Assembly: GCA_001314705.1 (NCBI GenBank)
Contig: LJSU01000001.1
Span: forward strand, 42,544 to 106,543
Length of the DNA: 64,000 bases
DNA from: Rhodobacteraceae bacterium HLUCCO07
GTDB lineage: Bacteria > Pseudomonadota > Alphaproteobacteria > Rhodobacterales > Rhodobacteraceae
Direction: 5' to 3'
The notes beneath the pieces were generated by a model. That model searched no databases. It saw only the letters and a program-made list of their open reading frames with translations, and had not been told where the DNA came from. Positions within the stretch are counted from its first letter, which is position 1. Each line of letters opens with the position of its first letter. The position numbers and the translations under genes are program-made. Shown piece after piece: positions 18,643-28,107 of this stretch.

Positions 18643-18822
18643 GCGTTGCGTGATGCATGAGACCGTGCGTCGCGTCAAACCTCAAAAAGAAAAAGAATCT
18701 TCGACGCAGCATGGCATAAAAGTCTTAACGCCGATCTCGATCCCCGTACGCGCCTTTCCCTGCTCTAGGAGGAGGGGATTCAAGGGGTGTCCCTCTGCGC
18801 CAAGCGTGCAGAAAACTGTGCT

Positions 18823-19272
18823 TCAATCATTTGTTTTTTCGAGAATTTTTCGCTCCGTCAGCATACCCACAGCCAATGTGGCAAGGATGCAGGCGGAAAA
18901 GAGGTAGAGGCCCCAGGCGGTTTCGATCCGGCCGATTCCGACGCCCTTGATCACGGTGATGTAGAGCGCGATCAGGAAAATGTCGGCCATGGCCAGTTTG
19001 CCCAGCAGATGCAGCGTGGGCAGAAGCCGGGGCGAGAGCAGGTCAAAATGCACCAATGCCAGGCCGATGGTCTTGAAATAGGGTGCGAAAAGGGCAAGGA
19101 ACGTGACGGCGAGGGCGAGAAAAACATCTGTTTTCCAAAGGGTTTGCAGGCCGGAGACGACGCTGATCTCGTTTGTGCCGAAGAGTGGTAGATTGAGGCC
19201 CGCACGCATCAGGGGCGCGAACCATGCGACCGGGAAAAGCACGATCAGGGACAGGTTGACGAGCCGCAGCAT
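18823..19272 (-). CDS. Paraquat-inducible protein A-like membrane protein
   Basis: 149 residues, four hydrophobic segments. LLPTLHLLGKLAMADIFLIAL matches the PqiA core, in which one helix carries the SM(A)D motif. This is a single-domain version, shorter than two-domain PqiA. The ATG at 19272 is used because upstream codons lie in repeat DNA. Located downstream of mlaF/mlaE, consistent with envelope lipid transport, but the link is inferred. Confidence 0.75.
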   Translation of the reverse strand: MLRLVNLSLIVLFPVAWFAPLMRAGLNLPLFGTNEISVVSGLQTLWKTDVFLALAVTFLALFAPYFKTIGLALVHFDLLSPRLLPTLHLLGKLAMADIFLIALYITVIKGVGIGRIETAWGLYLFSACILATLAVGMLTERKILEKTND

Positions 19273-19360
19273 GGCGCCCTCCGGCGGGTGTTTCCCGCGC
19301 TGTTTAGGCGGTGCAGGGCTGTCCGGCAAGACGCGTTTAACCCTTCGAAATGGCCACGAA

Positions 19361-19410
19361 TCGGGGGGGGTGACATTCGGCTGCCGCGCGGCTGCCACCC
19401 GGCTGCCGGT
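19361..19410. repeat. Dispersed GGCTGCC-triplet repeat, copy A
   Basis: GGGGTGACATTCGG followed by three spaced GGCTGCC units (19379-19407 region). A near-identical element stands at 45909-45958. Both are intergenic and have TTAAC motifs nearby. Confidence 0.6.
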
Positions 19411-19471
19411 CTGCGCGACCGGGGGGTGGCGGCGAAGAACCGGCCAAACGTGACCCCTCCGTGACGGTGGT

Positions 19472-20218
19472 TTAACGAACCGCTTCGATCGGGCCTGTCG
19501 CGCGGCCATGGATGAACTGGTCGAGATAGGGATCGCCGGAATTGTCCATCTCGGCCACCGGGCCGGTCCATTTGATCACCCCGTCATGCAGCATTGCCAC
19601 CTCGTCGGCTATGGCGCGCACCGAGGTCATGTCATGGGTGATGGTCATTGCCGTGGCGCCCATCTCGGTCACGATCTCGCGGATGAGATCGTTGATGACG
19701 CCGGCCATGATCGGGTCAAGCCCGGTGGTGGGCTCGTCGAAGAAGATGATCTCGGGGTCGGCGGCGATGGCGCGGGCAAGACCGACGCGTTTCTGCATGC
19801 CGCCCGAAAGCTCGGCGGGGAAGAGATCGGCGGTTTCGGGTTTGAGGCCGACGCGGCGCAGCTTTTCGATGGCGATCTCGCGGGCCTCGGCCTTGGGGCG
19901 TTTGAGCGCACCGCGCAGAAGGCGGAAGGCGACGTTCTGCCAGACCGGGAGGGAATCAAAGAGCGCGCCGCCCTGGAACAGCATCCCGAAGCGGGCGAGA
20001 AAGGCGTCGCGGTCGCCCTGGTGCACGTCGGCGCCATCGACGGTGATGGTCCCGCTGTCGGGCTCGATGAGGCCGAGGATGCATTTCAGCGCCACCGATT
20101 TTCCGGTTCCCGATCCGCCGATGATGACGAGCGAGCTGCCGCGCGGGATCGAGAGGGTCACGCCCTGGAGCACCTTGTTGGAGCCGAAAGCCTTGTGGAT
20201 GTCTTGAAGTTCGATCAT
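19472..20218 (-). CDS. mlaF: ABC transporter ATP-binding protein, MlaF type
   Basis: 248 residues. Walker A is GGSGTGKSVALK, the signature LSGGMQKRVGLARAI, Walker B IIFFDEPTTGLDP, and ITHDM the H-loop. LSGGMQKRV and ITHDMTSVRAIAD are characteristic of MlaF/Ttg2A ATPases of the phospholipid-trafficking system. It works with the MlaE permease upstream; substrate-binding MlaD is not in the window. Confidence 0.92.
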   Translation of the reverse strand: MIELQDIHKAFGSNKVLQGVTLSIPRGSSLVIIGGSGTGKSVALKCILGLIEPDSGTITVDGADVHQGDRDAFLARFGMLFQGGALFDSLPVWQNVAFRLLRGALKRPKAEAREIAIEKLRRVGLKPETADLFPAELSGGMQKRVGLARAIAADPEIIFFDEPTTGLDPIMAGVINDLIREIVTEMGATAMTITHDMTSVRAIADEVAMLHDGVIKWTGPVAEMDNSGDPYLDQFIHGRATGPIEAVR

Positions 20219-20278
20219 CGGAGTATTCCCCCTCTAGCCGCCCATTCGTCGCAAGTCATGACGACGCCCGAGGGATGG

Positions 20279-20360
20279 GGTGCGCCCGCACGGGTGGGCG
20301 CAGAATGCGCCCGCCATGGGGCGGGCGGGCGCATCCCGTCGCTGCGCGGCGGGAAATTCG
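20279..20360. repeat. Extragenic palindromic element between mlaE and mlaF
   Basis: Nested GC-rich palindromes: ATGCGCCCGCC pairs with GGCGGGCGCAT-type arms, then CCCGTCG-CTG-CGCGGCGGG. It fills most of the 163-bp gap between two genes expected to be cotranscribed. It is related in layout to the element at 3236. Confidence 0.5.
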
Positions 20361-20381
20361 GTATATGCCGATCCGTGACTA

Positions 20382-21164
20382 TCATGCCGAGAAGAACAGT
20401 TCGGTGAGGATGTAGTTGGCCGCGAGGATCAGCACGCTGGCCGCGACCACGGCGGACTTGGTGGCCCGGCCCACGCCCTGGGCGCCGCGGCCCGAATGCA
20501 TGCCGTGGAAACAGCCCATCGTGGCGACGATGAAGCCGAACACCGCGCCCTTGATGAGCCCCGAGACCACGTCCCAGAGTTCGAGGAAATCGGCGGTGTT
20601 CTTGAGATAGGCGGCGGCGTTGAACTCGAGCCGCGTGATGCCGACGAGATAGCCGCCCATGATGCCGATGGAATCGCCCACGGCGACCAGCACCGGCACG
20701 GCGAGGGTCGCGGCCAGAACCCGGGGCAGGGTGAGATATTTCATCGGGTGGGTGGAGAGCGTGACCAGCGCGTCGATCTGTTCGGTCACCTTCATGGTGC
20801 CGATCTCGGCGGCGATCGAGGAGGCGACGCGCGCGGCGACCATGAGACCGCCCAGCACCGGGCCCAACTCGCGTGCCATGCCGATGGCGACGATCGAGGG
20901 CACCACGGATTCGGCATTGAAGCGCGATCCGCCGGCATAGATCTGCAGCGCCAGCGCGCCACCGGTGAAAAGGGCCGTGAGCCCGACAACGGGCAGCGAC
21001 AACCAGCCGATCTGGACCAGGGCATGAAGGAATTCGCGCCCGTAGAAAGGCGGGCGCACGAGATGGGTGACGGTCGAGAGCGCGAAGAGGGCAACCCGGC
21101 CGATCAGGGCGAGGGCCGAAAGGACGGTGCGGCCAAGCGTGGCGAGGGGTGTGGCCAGGCTCAT
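20382..21164 (-). CDS. mlaE: MlaE-family ABC permease
   Basis: 260 residues with about five membrane helices. [20 protein letters not shown] and [18 protein letters not shown] are the hallmark MlaE coupling-helix motifs. It moves phospholipids across the inner membrane with MlaF. Its ATG overlaps the alr stop (ATGA), so it is coupled to alr. Confidence 0.93.
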   Translation of the reverse strand: MSLATPLATLGRTVLSALALIGRVALFALSTVTHLVRPPFYGREFLHALVQIGWLSLPVVGLTALFTGGALALQIYAGGSRFNAESVVPSIVAIGMARELGPVLGGLMVAARVASSIAAEIGTMKVTEQIDALVTLSTHPMKYLTLPRVLAATLAVPVLVAVGDSIGIMGGYLVGITRLEFNAAAYLKNTADFLELWDVVSGLIKGAVFGFIVATMGCFHGMHSGRGAQGVGRATKSAVVAASVLILAANYILTELFFSA

Positions 21165-22198
21165 CCGCCGCTGTAGCGCCGGTCGTAGCGCGCCCCCAGA
21201 GAGGTGAGAATCTCGTAACCGATGGTCTGGGCCGTGTCGGCGACATGGTCGATGGTCTGGTATTCACCGATCAGGGTCAGTTCGGTCGGGTCCGTGCCGA
21301 GATGCGTCACGTCGATGCCGATGAGATCCATCGAGACGCGGCCAAGGATCGGGCAGGGCGTGGCTCCGAAATGGAATTGGCCGCGATTGGTCAGGATTCG
21401 GTGAATCCCGTCGGCGTATCCGCCCGAGACGGTGGCGACGCGGGTGGGCGCGGTCGCCGTCCACGTGTTGCCATAGCCCACGGTTTCACCCGGTTCGAGA
21501 TCGCGGGTCTGGATGACCGGCAGGTCGAGCCGCACAACCGGCGCGGCGGCTTCGAACGGGCGTCCGCCATAGAGGCCGATGCCGGGGCGGGAGACGTCGA
21601 AATGGTAGTCGGAGCCGAGCAGGATGCCGCCCGTCGCCGCCAGCGAGCGCGGGATTTGCAGCCCCTCGGTCATGGCGTTGAACTGATCGAGTTGCTGGCG
21701 GTTCATGGGATGATCGGGATCGTCGGAGCAGGCGAGATGCGACATGATGAGCGTCGGCCCCTGTGCCACGGCGATGTCGCGAAGGGCCGACCATTCGGCG
21801 GGCTCCATTCCGAGCCGGTTCATGCCGGTGTCGAGCTGGATGCCGAAGCGCGCATCGGGCAGCGCTTCGAGGTGGCGCAGCAATTGATCATAGGAATTGA
21901 TCATCGGCGTGAGGTCGAGATCGCCGATCATGTCGGTATCGCCGGGCATGTGGCCCGACATCACGTTGATCTCGGGGCCGGGGCCGAGGATCTGGCGCAG
22001 CGCGGCGCCTTCTTCGGCGACGGCGACGAAAAAGCGCCGCGCACCCGCATGGGCCAGTGCGCGCGCCACGCGGGCGAGGCCCAGCCCGTAACCGTCGGCC
22101 TTGATCACGGCGGCGGTTTCGCCGGTGTCGAGGGCAGCAAGGGAGCGCCAGTTCTGCACCAGCGCGTCGAGATCGATTGTGAGTTTTCCGGTCGCCAT
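21161..22198 (-). CDS. alr: Alanine racemase
   Basis: 345 residues. PLP lysine lies in [11 protein letters not shown] near the N-terminus. [24 protein letters not shown] and [13 protein letters not shown] (the second domain's conserved region) are typical. It makes D-alanine for peptidoglycan. It starts an alr-mlaE-mlaF run on the minus strand. Confidence 0.95.
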   Translation of the reverse strand: MATGKLTIDLDALVQNWRSLAALDTGETAAVIKADGYGLGLARVARALAHAGARRFFVAVAEEGAALRQILGPGPEINVMSGHMPGDTDMIGDLDLTPMINSYDQLLRHLEALPDARFGIQLDTGMNRLGMEPAEWSALRDIAVAQGPTLIMSHLACSDDPDHPMNRQQLDQFNAMTEGLQIPRSLAATGGILLGSDYHFDVSRPGIGLYGGRPFEAAAPVVRLDLPVIQTRDLEPGETVGYGNTWTATAPTRVATVSGGYADGIHRILTNRGQFHFGATPCPILGRVSMDLIGIDVTHLGTDPTELTLIGEYQTIDHVADTAQTIGYEILTSLGARYDRRYSGG

Positions 22199-22248
22199 GC
22201 CGGGTTCATGCCACGGATTGGCGCAGGGTCAAGCGGAAACCGGCCCTG

Positions 22249-23031
22249 TCAGGGCTCCACCCAGTCGCGTTGCATGTTGCGGCGCCATATTCGCTCGCCG
22301 ATCTGGCAGTCATAGGCGGCAACAGGGAGCACGCGGGGCGGGATGGGCGGCGTGCGCCCGGCGATTTCGAGGACCAGCTTGCGGCGCACGGCGCTGGCGA
22401 ACTCGGACGAGTCGCGCACCGGGATGACAAAGGCACCGGGACCGCCGATGACGCAGTTGCGATAATAGGCGTCGAGATCGGGAATGCCCCAGCGGTCGGA
22501 CATCGCGTCGCGGGTCATCAGCGGCAGGCCGTTGATGATGATGCCCTGGGCAAGCGCGCGGTCGCGGGCGGCGTCGACGGGTGTGCCGCTATTGTTCGGA
22601 CCATCACCGGATACATCAATGACGCGACGCAGTCCGTTGAAATTGTTGGATTGAAAGAGATCGAGGGACAGGTCGATTGCCCAGGATATCGAGGTCTGGC
22701 GCAGCGTGGTTTCGAAATGACCTTCAATGATGTCGGCCACGCGCCCGGCGTCTTCCGCGCTTTCGATGCGGGTCCAGGGCACGATCAGCCGGTACGATCC
22801 GGCGCCGCCCCACTCGACATAGCTGAGCGCGATGGCGCCGATCATGCCCCCGGTGATCGCCTCGATCACCTCGGGGCTTTGCAGGGCTTCGGCATAGCCG
22901 CGGCGCTGGATGTCGAGCTCGTTCAGCTGCATCGAGCGCGAGACGTCGACCGCGAGGACAAGCTCGACATCGACCTCTTCGGCGCGCAGCGGGAGCGCAG
23001 CAAAGAACAGGATGCAGATGAGAACACGCAT
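22249..23031 (-). CDS. Secreted DUF1194 (VWA-like) protein
   Basis: 260 residues. The N-terminal signal peptide (MRVLICILFFAALPLRAEE) is cleaved after LRA, giving a periplasmic protein. The VWA-like fold has MIDAS motif DVSRSM (DxSxS) and later VIDVSGDGPNN. The DUF1194 family has no known function. Next to alr and an NTF2-like gene on the same strand. Confidence 0.88.
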   Translation of the reverse strand: MRVLICILFFAALPLRAEEVDVELVLAVDVSRSMQLNELDIQRRGYAEALQSPEVIEAITGGMIGAIALSYVEWGGAGSYRLIVPWTRIESAEDAGRVADIIEGHFETTLRQTSISWAIDLSLDLFQSNNFNGLRRVIDVSGDGPNNSGTPVDAARDRALAQGIIINGLPLMTRDAMSDRWGIPDLDAYYRNCVIGGPGAFVIPVRDSSEFASAVRRKLVLEIAGRTPPIPPRVLPVAAYDCQIGERIWRRNMQRDWVEP

Positions 23032-23083
23032 GACCCCATTGAGGCGCGAGGGGATGCGGCTGTCGAGTCACATTTGCGCAGGG

Positions 23084-23512
23084 TCAGGGCTTCCGGGCGG
23101 TGGAATGCCACCAGATGCGCACTTCGGTGGCCTTTCCGCTGCTGTCGAACCGCCCAAGCAGCGTACCGTCGAGGATCATGCGCGGCAGCGGGTCGCCGGG
23201 TGCGCGGTCGGGCAGGCCGGTGCCGGTCGATCTGGCCCAGATCTCGAACAGCTCTTCCGAGGCGACCTGATAATCGACACGCCAATGGGCGAAGCCGCCC
23301 GTCGGCGTTTCGCCCAGCACCTCGTAGGCAAGCGAAATGTCCTCTTGCAGCTTTATCCTGTCCCAATAGGTCTTGCGCGCGTCAAAGCTGTCCTGAACCT
23401 GGAACGGGGTGTTCCAGTATTGGCCGTTCTCGGAAAAGAGTGCGGCGAATCCTTCGCTGTCCCGCGTTTCCCAGACCCGCTTGTAGGCGGCCATGAAATC
23501 GTGGATGGGCAT
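23084..23512 (-). CDS. NTF2/SnoaL-like domain protein
   Basis: 142 residues, a single cone-shaped NTF2-like fold: the N-terminal MPIHDFMAAYKRVWETRD helix and a C-terminal beta sheet ending IRIWWHSTARKP. Family members include small hydrolases, isomerases and scaffolds; no catalytic residue can be assigned. It begins 1 bp after the dnaB stop, so it may be cotranscribed with dnaB. Confidence 0.75.
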   Translation of the reverse strand: MPIHDFMAAYKRVWETRDSEGFAALFSENGQYWNTPFQVQDSFDARKTYWDRIKLQEDISLAYEVLGETPTGGFAHWRVDYQVASEELFEIWARSTGTGLPDRAPGDPLPRMILDGTLLGRFDSSGKATEVRIWWHSTARKP

Positions 23513-23513
23513 G

Positions 23514-25001
23514 TCAGAAACCGCCCCCGTCGTCCTGTTGCCAGGGTTTCACGAGGTTGCCGAAACGGGTGAATTGCTCTTCGAAGCTGAGTTCGACCGT
23601 GCCGATCGGACCGTGGCGCTGTTTGCCAATGATCACTTCGGCCTTGCCGTGGATGCGCGACATGCGGTCCTGCCACGCGGCCATTTCATCGAGTTTCTCA
23701 TCGGACGGCTTTTCTCGTTCGACGTAATACTCTTCGCGGAAAACGAACATGACGACATCGGAATCCTGTTCGATCGAGCCGGATTCGCGCAGGTCGGAGA
23801 GTTGCGGGCGCTTGTCCTCGCGGCTTTCGACCTGTCGCGAAAGCTGGCTGAGCGCGATGACGGGGATGTTGAGCTCCTTGGCGATGGCCTTGAGACCCAT
23901 GGAAATCTCGCCGATCTCCTGCACCCGGTTGTCGGCCATGCCGCGCACCAGTTGAAGATAGTCGACGATCAGAAGGTCGAGCCCGTGGGTGCGCTTGAGG
24001 CGCCGTGCCCGCGCCGCGAGCTGGGCAATCGGGATCGCGGCGGTGTCGTCGATGAAGAGCGGGCAGGATTCGAGGGTCTTGGCCGCGTCGACGAAACGGC
24101 GAAACTCGCCCTCGTCCATGTCGCCCTGGCGGATCTTGTGGCTGGAGATTTCCGAGGCTTCGGCGAGGATTCGGCTAGCCAGCTGTTCGGCGCTCATCTC
24201 GAGCGAGAAGAAGCCCACGACACCGCCATCGAGCGCACCTTCGGTGCCGTCGGGCTGGACGCCGCGGCGATAGGCCTTGGCAACGTTGAAGGCGATGTTG
24301 GTGGCGAGCGATGTCTTGCCCATCGACGGGCGGCCGGCGAGGATCAGAAGGTCGGATTTGTGCAGACCGCCGAGCTTCTTGTCGAGATCGACCAGGCCGG
24401 TGGCGATGCCGGCAAGGCCGCCCTCGCGCTGATAGGCGGCGTTGGCGACATTAACAGCGTCCGTTACGGCCTTGAGAAAGCTTTGAAAACCGCTTTCGGT
24501 CTGACCCTGTTCGGCAAGCTGGTATAGGGCCTGTTCAGCCTCGACGATCTGCTCGCCGGGTTCCGAGCCGACTTCGACCTTGGCGGCCTTGGCGGCGATG
24601 TCCTGACCCAGGCGGATGAGATCGCGCCGCACGGCGAGGTCATAGATGAGTTGGGCGTAATCCTTGACCGCGAAGGCCGAGATCGCCGCACCTGCGAGAC
24701 GGGCGAGATAGGCCGGACCGCCAAGTTCCTTGAGGCCCTCGTCGTCCTCGAAAAACGCCTTGAGCGTAACCGGCGAGGCGAGGTTGTTCTTGGCGATGCG
24801 GGCGGCGGCGGTCTCGAAGATTCGGGCATGGACCGGATCATAGAAATGCTTTGCACCGATGATCGAGGCGACCTTGTCGTAGATGTCGTTGTTGGTGAGG
24901 ATCGCGCCCAGCAATTGCTGTTCGGCCTCGATCGAGTGTGGAATCGAATCAGGGCTCTGGATTTCCGCACCGGTCGGGTTGAAGGCGGTGATCTCGTTCA
25001 T
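23514..25001 (-). CDS. dnaB: Replicative DNA helicase DnaB
   Basis: 495 residues. The N-terminal primase-interacting domain begins SIEAEQQLLGAIL; the RecA-type helicase domain has Walker A GRPSMGKTSLATN, and YLQLVRG and LSQLSRQVESR near the C-terminus are DnaB signatures. No intein is seen. Start chosen at MNEITAF, with AGAGGGG 5 nt upstream. A perfect DnaA box lies 70 bp upstream of the start. Confidence 0.96.
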   Translation of the reverse strand: MNEITAFNPTGAEIQSPDSIPHSIEAEQQLLGAILTNNDIYDKVASIIGAKHFYDPVHARIFETAAARIAKNNLASPVTLKAFFEDDEGLKELGGPAYLARLAGAAISAFAVKDYAQLIYDLAVRRDLIRLGQDIAAKAAKVEVGSEPGEQIVEAEQALYQLAEQGQTESGFQSFLKAVTDAVNVANAAYQREGGLAGIATGLVDLDKKLGGLHKSDLLILAGRPSMGKTSLATNIAFNVAKAYRRGVQPDGTEGALDGGVVGFFSLEMSAEQLASRILAEASEISSHKIRQGDMDEGEFRRFVDAAKTLESCPLFIDDTAAIPIAQLAARARRLKRTHGLDLLIVDYLQLVRGMADNRVQEIGEISMGLKAIAKELNIPVIALSQLSRQVESREDKRPQLSDLRESGSIEQDSDVVMFVFREEYYVEREKPSDEKLDEMAAWQDRMSRIHGKAEVIIGKQRHGPIGTVELSFEEQFTRFGNLVKPWQQDDGGGF

Positions 25002-25070
25002 GATTCCCCTCTGCTTTGCGTGGGGTGTGACATACGCAATCACGCGCGGAGGACGCAAATTGTATGTTTC

Positions 25071-25079
25071 TGTGGATAA
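25071..25079 (-). promoter_or_regulatory. Consensus DnaA box upstream of dnaB
   Basis: TGTGGATAA on the plus strand, TTATCCACA on the coding strand of dnaB, is an exact match to the R1-type DnaA box. It is 70 bp upstream of the dnaB start codon and could let DnaA regulate dnaB. Confidence 0.55.
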
Positions 25080-25170
25080 GCCCTCAGTCGGCGCATGTTG
25101 ACAAACGAAGGGGTGTCACGTCAAGATATTGTGTGGTGACTGAGAAAATCCCGGCAGGTGAAGGAACGTT

Positions 25171-25851
25171 TCACCCTGCGCTGTGCGCGTTCTGCCACGT
25201 GCGCGGGTCGTCGAGGAAGCTTTCGACCCCGGCGAGGGTTTCGGCGTCAAACGCGCCTTGTGCGCGGGCCTCGGCCAGGACGTCGCGCCAGGTGCACAGG
25301 TGGTGCAGGGTGACGCCGTGATCGCCCAGGGTCTTCTCGGTCTCCGGGAAGATACCGTAGTAGAAGATGACCGCGGTATGGGCGCAGGTGGCGCCGGTGT
25401 CACGGATCGCATCGACGAAGGAGAGTTTCGAGCCGCCATCGGTGGTGAGATCCTCGACCAGAAGCACGCGCTGGCCTTCGCTCATGGCGCCTTCGATCCG
25501 GGCGTTGCGACCGTAACCCTTTGGTTTCTTGCGCACATAGGTCATCGGCAGGCCCATGCGTTCGGCGACCAGGGCCGCGAAGGGGATGCCCGCGGTCTCA
25601 CCGCCGGCGATGTTGTCGAACGCCTCGAAGCCCGCATTGCGCATCACGGTGACGGTAAGGAAATCCATCAGCGTGCTGCGGATGCGGGGGTAGGAGATGA
25701 GCTTGCGGCAGTCGATGTAGGTCGGGCTCGGCAGGCCGGAGGCGAGGGTGAACGGCTCACGCGCATTGAAGTGCACGGCCTGGATTTCCAGAAGCATGCG
25801 GGCGGTGAGGCGGGCGATTTCGTCTCTGGGCGGGAAGGTGGAAGGGATCAT
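25171..25851 (-). CDS. pyrE: Orotate phosphoribosyltransferase
   Basis: 226 residues. PRPP-binding loop is [32 protein letters not shown] is the flexible catalytic loop with Lys/Arg residues. It converts orotate and PRPP to OMP in UMP synthesis. Paired with pyrC directly upstream on the same strand, 81 bp away. Confidence 0.95.
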   Translation of the reverse strand: MIPSTFPPRDEIARLTARMLLEIQAVHFNAREPFTLASGLPSPTYIDCRKLISYPRIRSTLMDFLTVTVMRNAGFEAFDNIAGGETAGIPFAALVAERMGLPMTYVRKKPKGYGRNARIEGAMSEGQRVLLVEDLTTDGGSKLSFVDAIRDTGATCAHTAVIFYYGIFPETEKTLGDHGVTLHHLCTWRDVLAEARAQGAFDAETLAGVESFLDDPRTWQNAHSAG

Positions 25852-25932
25852 CGGGCGAGCCTTTGTGCTGTTGGAGGGCGGCGGTGGGGCAGCCCCCGGA
25901 CCCCGGCGGAATTCGGGGTTGGATGATGGGGA

Positions 25933-26970
25933 TCAGGGGGCGCTCCAGTAAACCGGGAAACCGGGATCGAAGAGGGTGACAGGGCCGTCGCCGGTTTCGA
26001 TCTTGGCCGGGAAGGCGGTGGGTGTGCCGGATCTGGTGAGGGTGAGCGTTGCCTCGTTGGGAGGCAGGCCATAGAAGGCCGGGCCGTGGAGCGACGTGAA
26101 GCCTTCGAGCCGGTCGAGCGCGTTTTCCTCCTCAAACACATGGGCGAGCAGGGCCATGGTGTTGGTCGCGGTGAAGCAACCCGCGCAGCCGCAGCCGGTT
26201 TCCTTGGCCGCATCCACGTGCGGGGCGCTGTCGGTGCCCAGGAAGAAACGCGGATCGCCCGAGGTGGCGGCGGCGCGGAGCGCGCGTCGATGGGTCTCGC
26301 GCTTGGCCACGGGCAGGCAGTAGTAATGCGGCCTGATACCGCCGACGAGGATATGGTTGCGGTTGATGATCAGGTGGTGGGTGGTGATGGTGGCGCCGAG
26401 GCCGGTCTCGGCGGAGCGGACGTAGTCGGCGCCGTCGGAGGTGGTGATATGCTCCATCACCACGCGCAAGCCGGGCGTGGCGCGGCGGATCGGATCCAGC
26501 ACTTGGTCGATGAACACCGCCTCGCGGTCGAATATGTCCACATCCGGGTCGGTGACTTCGCCATGGACGCAGAGCGGGCAGCCGATCTCGGCCATCTTTT
26601 CCAGCACCGGGCGGACGCGGTCGAAATCCTTCACGCCGGAGGCCGAGTTGGTGGTGGCGCCGGCCGGGTAGAGCTTCACCGCGGTGACGAGGCCCGAGGC
26701 ATGCGCGGCGGCGAGGTCGGCGGGGTCGGTTTCCTCGGTGAGGTAGAGCGTCATCAGTGGCGTGAAATCCGCCCCCTCGGGCAGGGCCGTCATGATCCGG
26801 CCGCGATAGGCCATGGCCTCGGCGCCGGTCACGACGGGCGGCACGAGATTGGGCATGATGATCGCACGGGCGAAGTGGCGCGCGGTTTCGGGCAGCACGG
26901 CGCGCAGCATGGCACCGTCGCGCAGATGCAGGTGCCAGTCGTCGGGGCGGCGGATGGTAAGCGTGTTCAT
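25933..26970 (-). CDS. pyrC: Dihydroorotase (type II)
   Basis: 345 residues. WHLHLRDG carries the metal-binding Hx[13 protein letters not shown] the carbamylated-lysine region, and CVHGEV, HITT and GTDSAPH the remaining ligands. It forms dihydroorotate in pyrimidine synthesis. Short E. coli-type enzyme. It precedes pyrE in the same operon. Confidence 0.96.
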   Translation of the reverse strand: MNTLTIRRPDDWHLHLRDGAMLRAVLPETARHFARAIIMPNLVPPVVTGAEAMAYRGRIMTALPEGADFTPLMTLYLTEETDPADLAAAHASGLVTAVKLYPAGATTNSASGVKDFDRVRPVLEKMAEIGCPLCVHGEVTDPDVDIFDREAVFIDQVLDPIRRATPGLRVVMEHITTSDGADYVRSAETGLGATITTHHLIINRNHILVGGIRPHYYCLPVAKRETHRRALRAAATSGDPRFFLGTDSAPHVDAAKETGCGCAGCFTATNTMALLAHVFEEENALDRLEGFTSLHGPAFYGLPPNEATLTLTRSGTPTAFPAKIETGDGPVTLFDPGFPVYWSAP

Positions 26971-27011
26971 GCCCGCCGATTAGCGCAAAGCGCGGACGCT
27001 TTCCAGTGTTG

Positions 27012-27977
27012 TCAGGACCGCGCAGGCGGGATCTCGAAATTTCCGCTCTTCGCCTGGCGTTCCAGCTGTTTGAGGCGGCGTCCGAAATGTGGCGCGCGCC
27101 CGCGCCGGGCGAGCACGGCGCGGCAGACCATGGTGGCGAGCCACGGTCGATCCTGCCTGTCGATGGCGGCGAGTAGACTGCGCAAATAGGGCGGATGGTC
27201 GTGACGGTCGCGCCACAGCCTGGCAAAACTGACCGTATCGAGCGTGCCATTCCCGGCCCGGGCGATCAACTCGACAAGATGGTTCATGTCGATCAGGTCG
27301 GACTGGATCGCCGTGCCCATGAAGCGCATCCGGAGTTTCATGACGTTGGGCCGGGTGAAGAGTGCGGCGTGCATCGCGTCCAGCGTGACCTCGGGGTCGT
27401 AAAGCACGAAGACCTGCTCGGCAGCGTCGATCATGTCGGGCGCATAGCCGTAGCGGTCGGTAAAGGAGGTGCGGCGCATCTCGGTGAAGCGATCATCCCA
27501 TTCGGTGACGCGCGGGTCGAGCGTGGCTTGTGGCTGGATCGCGATGACGCGCGCGCCCGGTGCCGAGACCGAGAAGGCGGCGGCGGCATAGCCGCATGGG
27601 CCTGCGCCGTAGAACACGATCATGTCGAACTCGTCGAAGAACCCGTCGTCGATCAACCGGTCGAAATAGCCATAGACCTGCCGATCGCGAAACCACGTGT
27701 CGCCTTCGCTGATCAGCGTCAGGCTGGACCATCCCATTTTTCTGACGCATTCCCATCCCAGCGGCTGTCCGTCGTCAGAGAGCGCGCGGATGCCCTGGAG
27801 CGTCTCGAAGCTGACCAACAGGGTTGACCCCGCATCGACGAACGCGGCGAGATGCTGCTTTCCGAGGGGTTGGAAATGGCCATGCTCTTCGGCCACGTCG
27901 GCCAGACGCGTGAGCCATTCGGCCTTGTCGAGATCGGCCATGGGCGGAGTTTCGAATGTTTGCGGCCTGTCCTGCAT
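27012..27977 (-). CDS. Conserved Rhodobacteraceae protein of unknown function
   Basis: 321 residues from the ATG at 27977 (MQDRPQTF); a longer frame to 28148 is not supported. It contains an alpha/beta core, FDMIVFYGAGPCGYAAAAFS followed by RVIAIQPQATLDPRV, resembling a nucleotide- or hydrolase-like strand-turn-helix. Related proteins are sometimes annotated as PAPS reductases, but no PAPS-reductase motif or catalytic cysteine pair is visible, so I do not adopt that. It follows the glycosyltransferase cassette by 130 bp on the same strand. Confidence 0.7.
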   Translation of the reverse strand: MQDRPQTFETPPMADLDKAEWLTRLADVAEEHGHFQPLGKQHLAAFVDAGSTLLVSFETLQGIRALSDDGQPLGWECVRKMGWSSLTLISEGDTWFRDRQVYGYFDRLIDDGFFDEFDMIVFYGAGPCGYAAAAFSVSAPGARVIAIQPQATLDPRVTEWDDRFTEMRRTSFTDRYGYAPDMIDAAEQVFVLYDPEVTLDAMHAALFTRPNVMKLRMRFMGTAIQSDLIDMNHLVELIARAGNGTLDTVSFARLWRDRHDHPPYLRSLLAAIDRQDRPWLATMVCRAVLARRGRAPHFGRRLKQLERQAKSGNFEIPPARS

Positions 27978-28107
27978 CGTCACTGCCTTTGCCTCGCCGG
28001 TGCGCGGATCGTGCGTTTGCCGGTCTTTTATTGGCTTGAAGGGATAGGCGCGGATTCGGGCGGAATTGAGAAAAATTCGAGAGCATTTCAGGCTGTTTCT
28101 GGGCGGT

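Noticed and set aside
27012..27977. PAPS reductase assignment for the protein next to the cassette
   Set aside because: No PAPS-reductase motif or catalytic cysteine is visible in the sequence.
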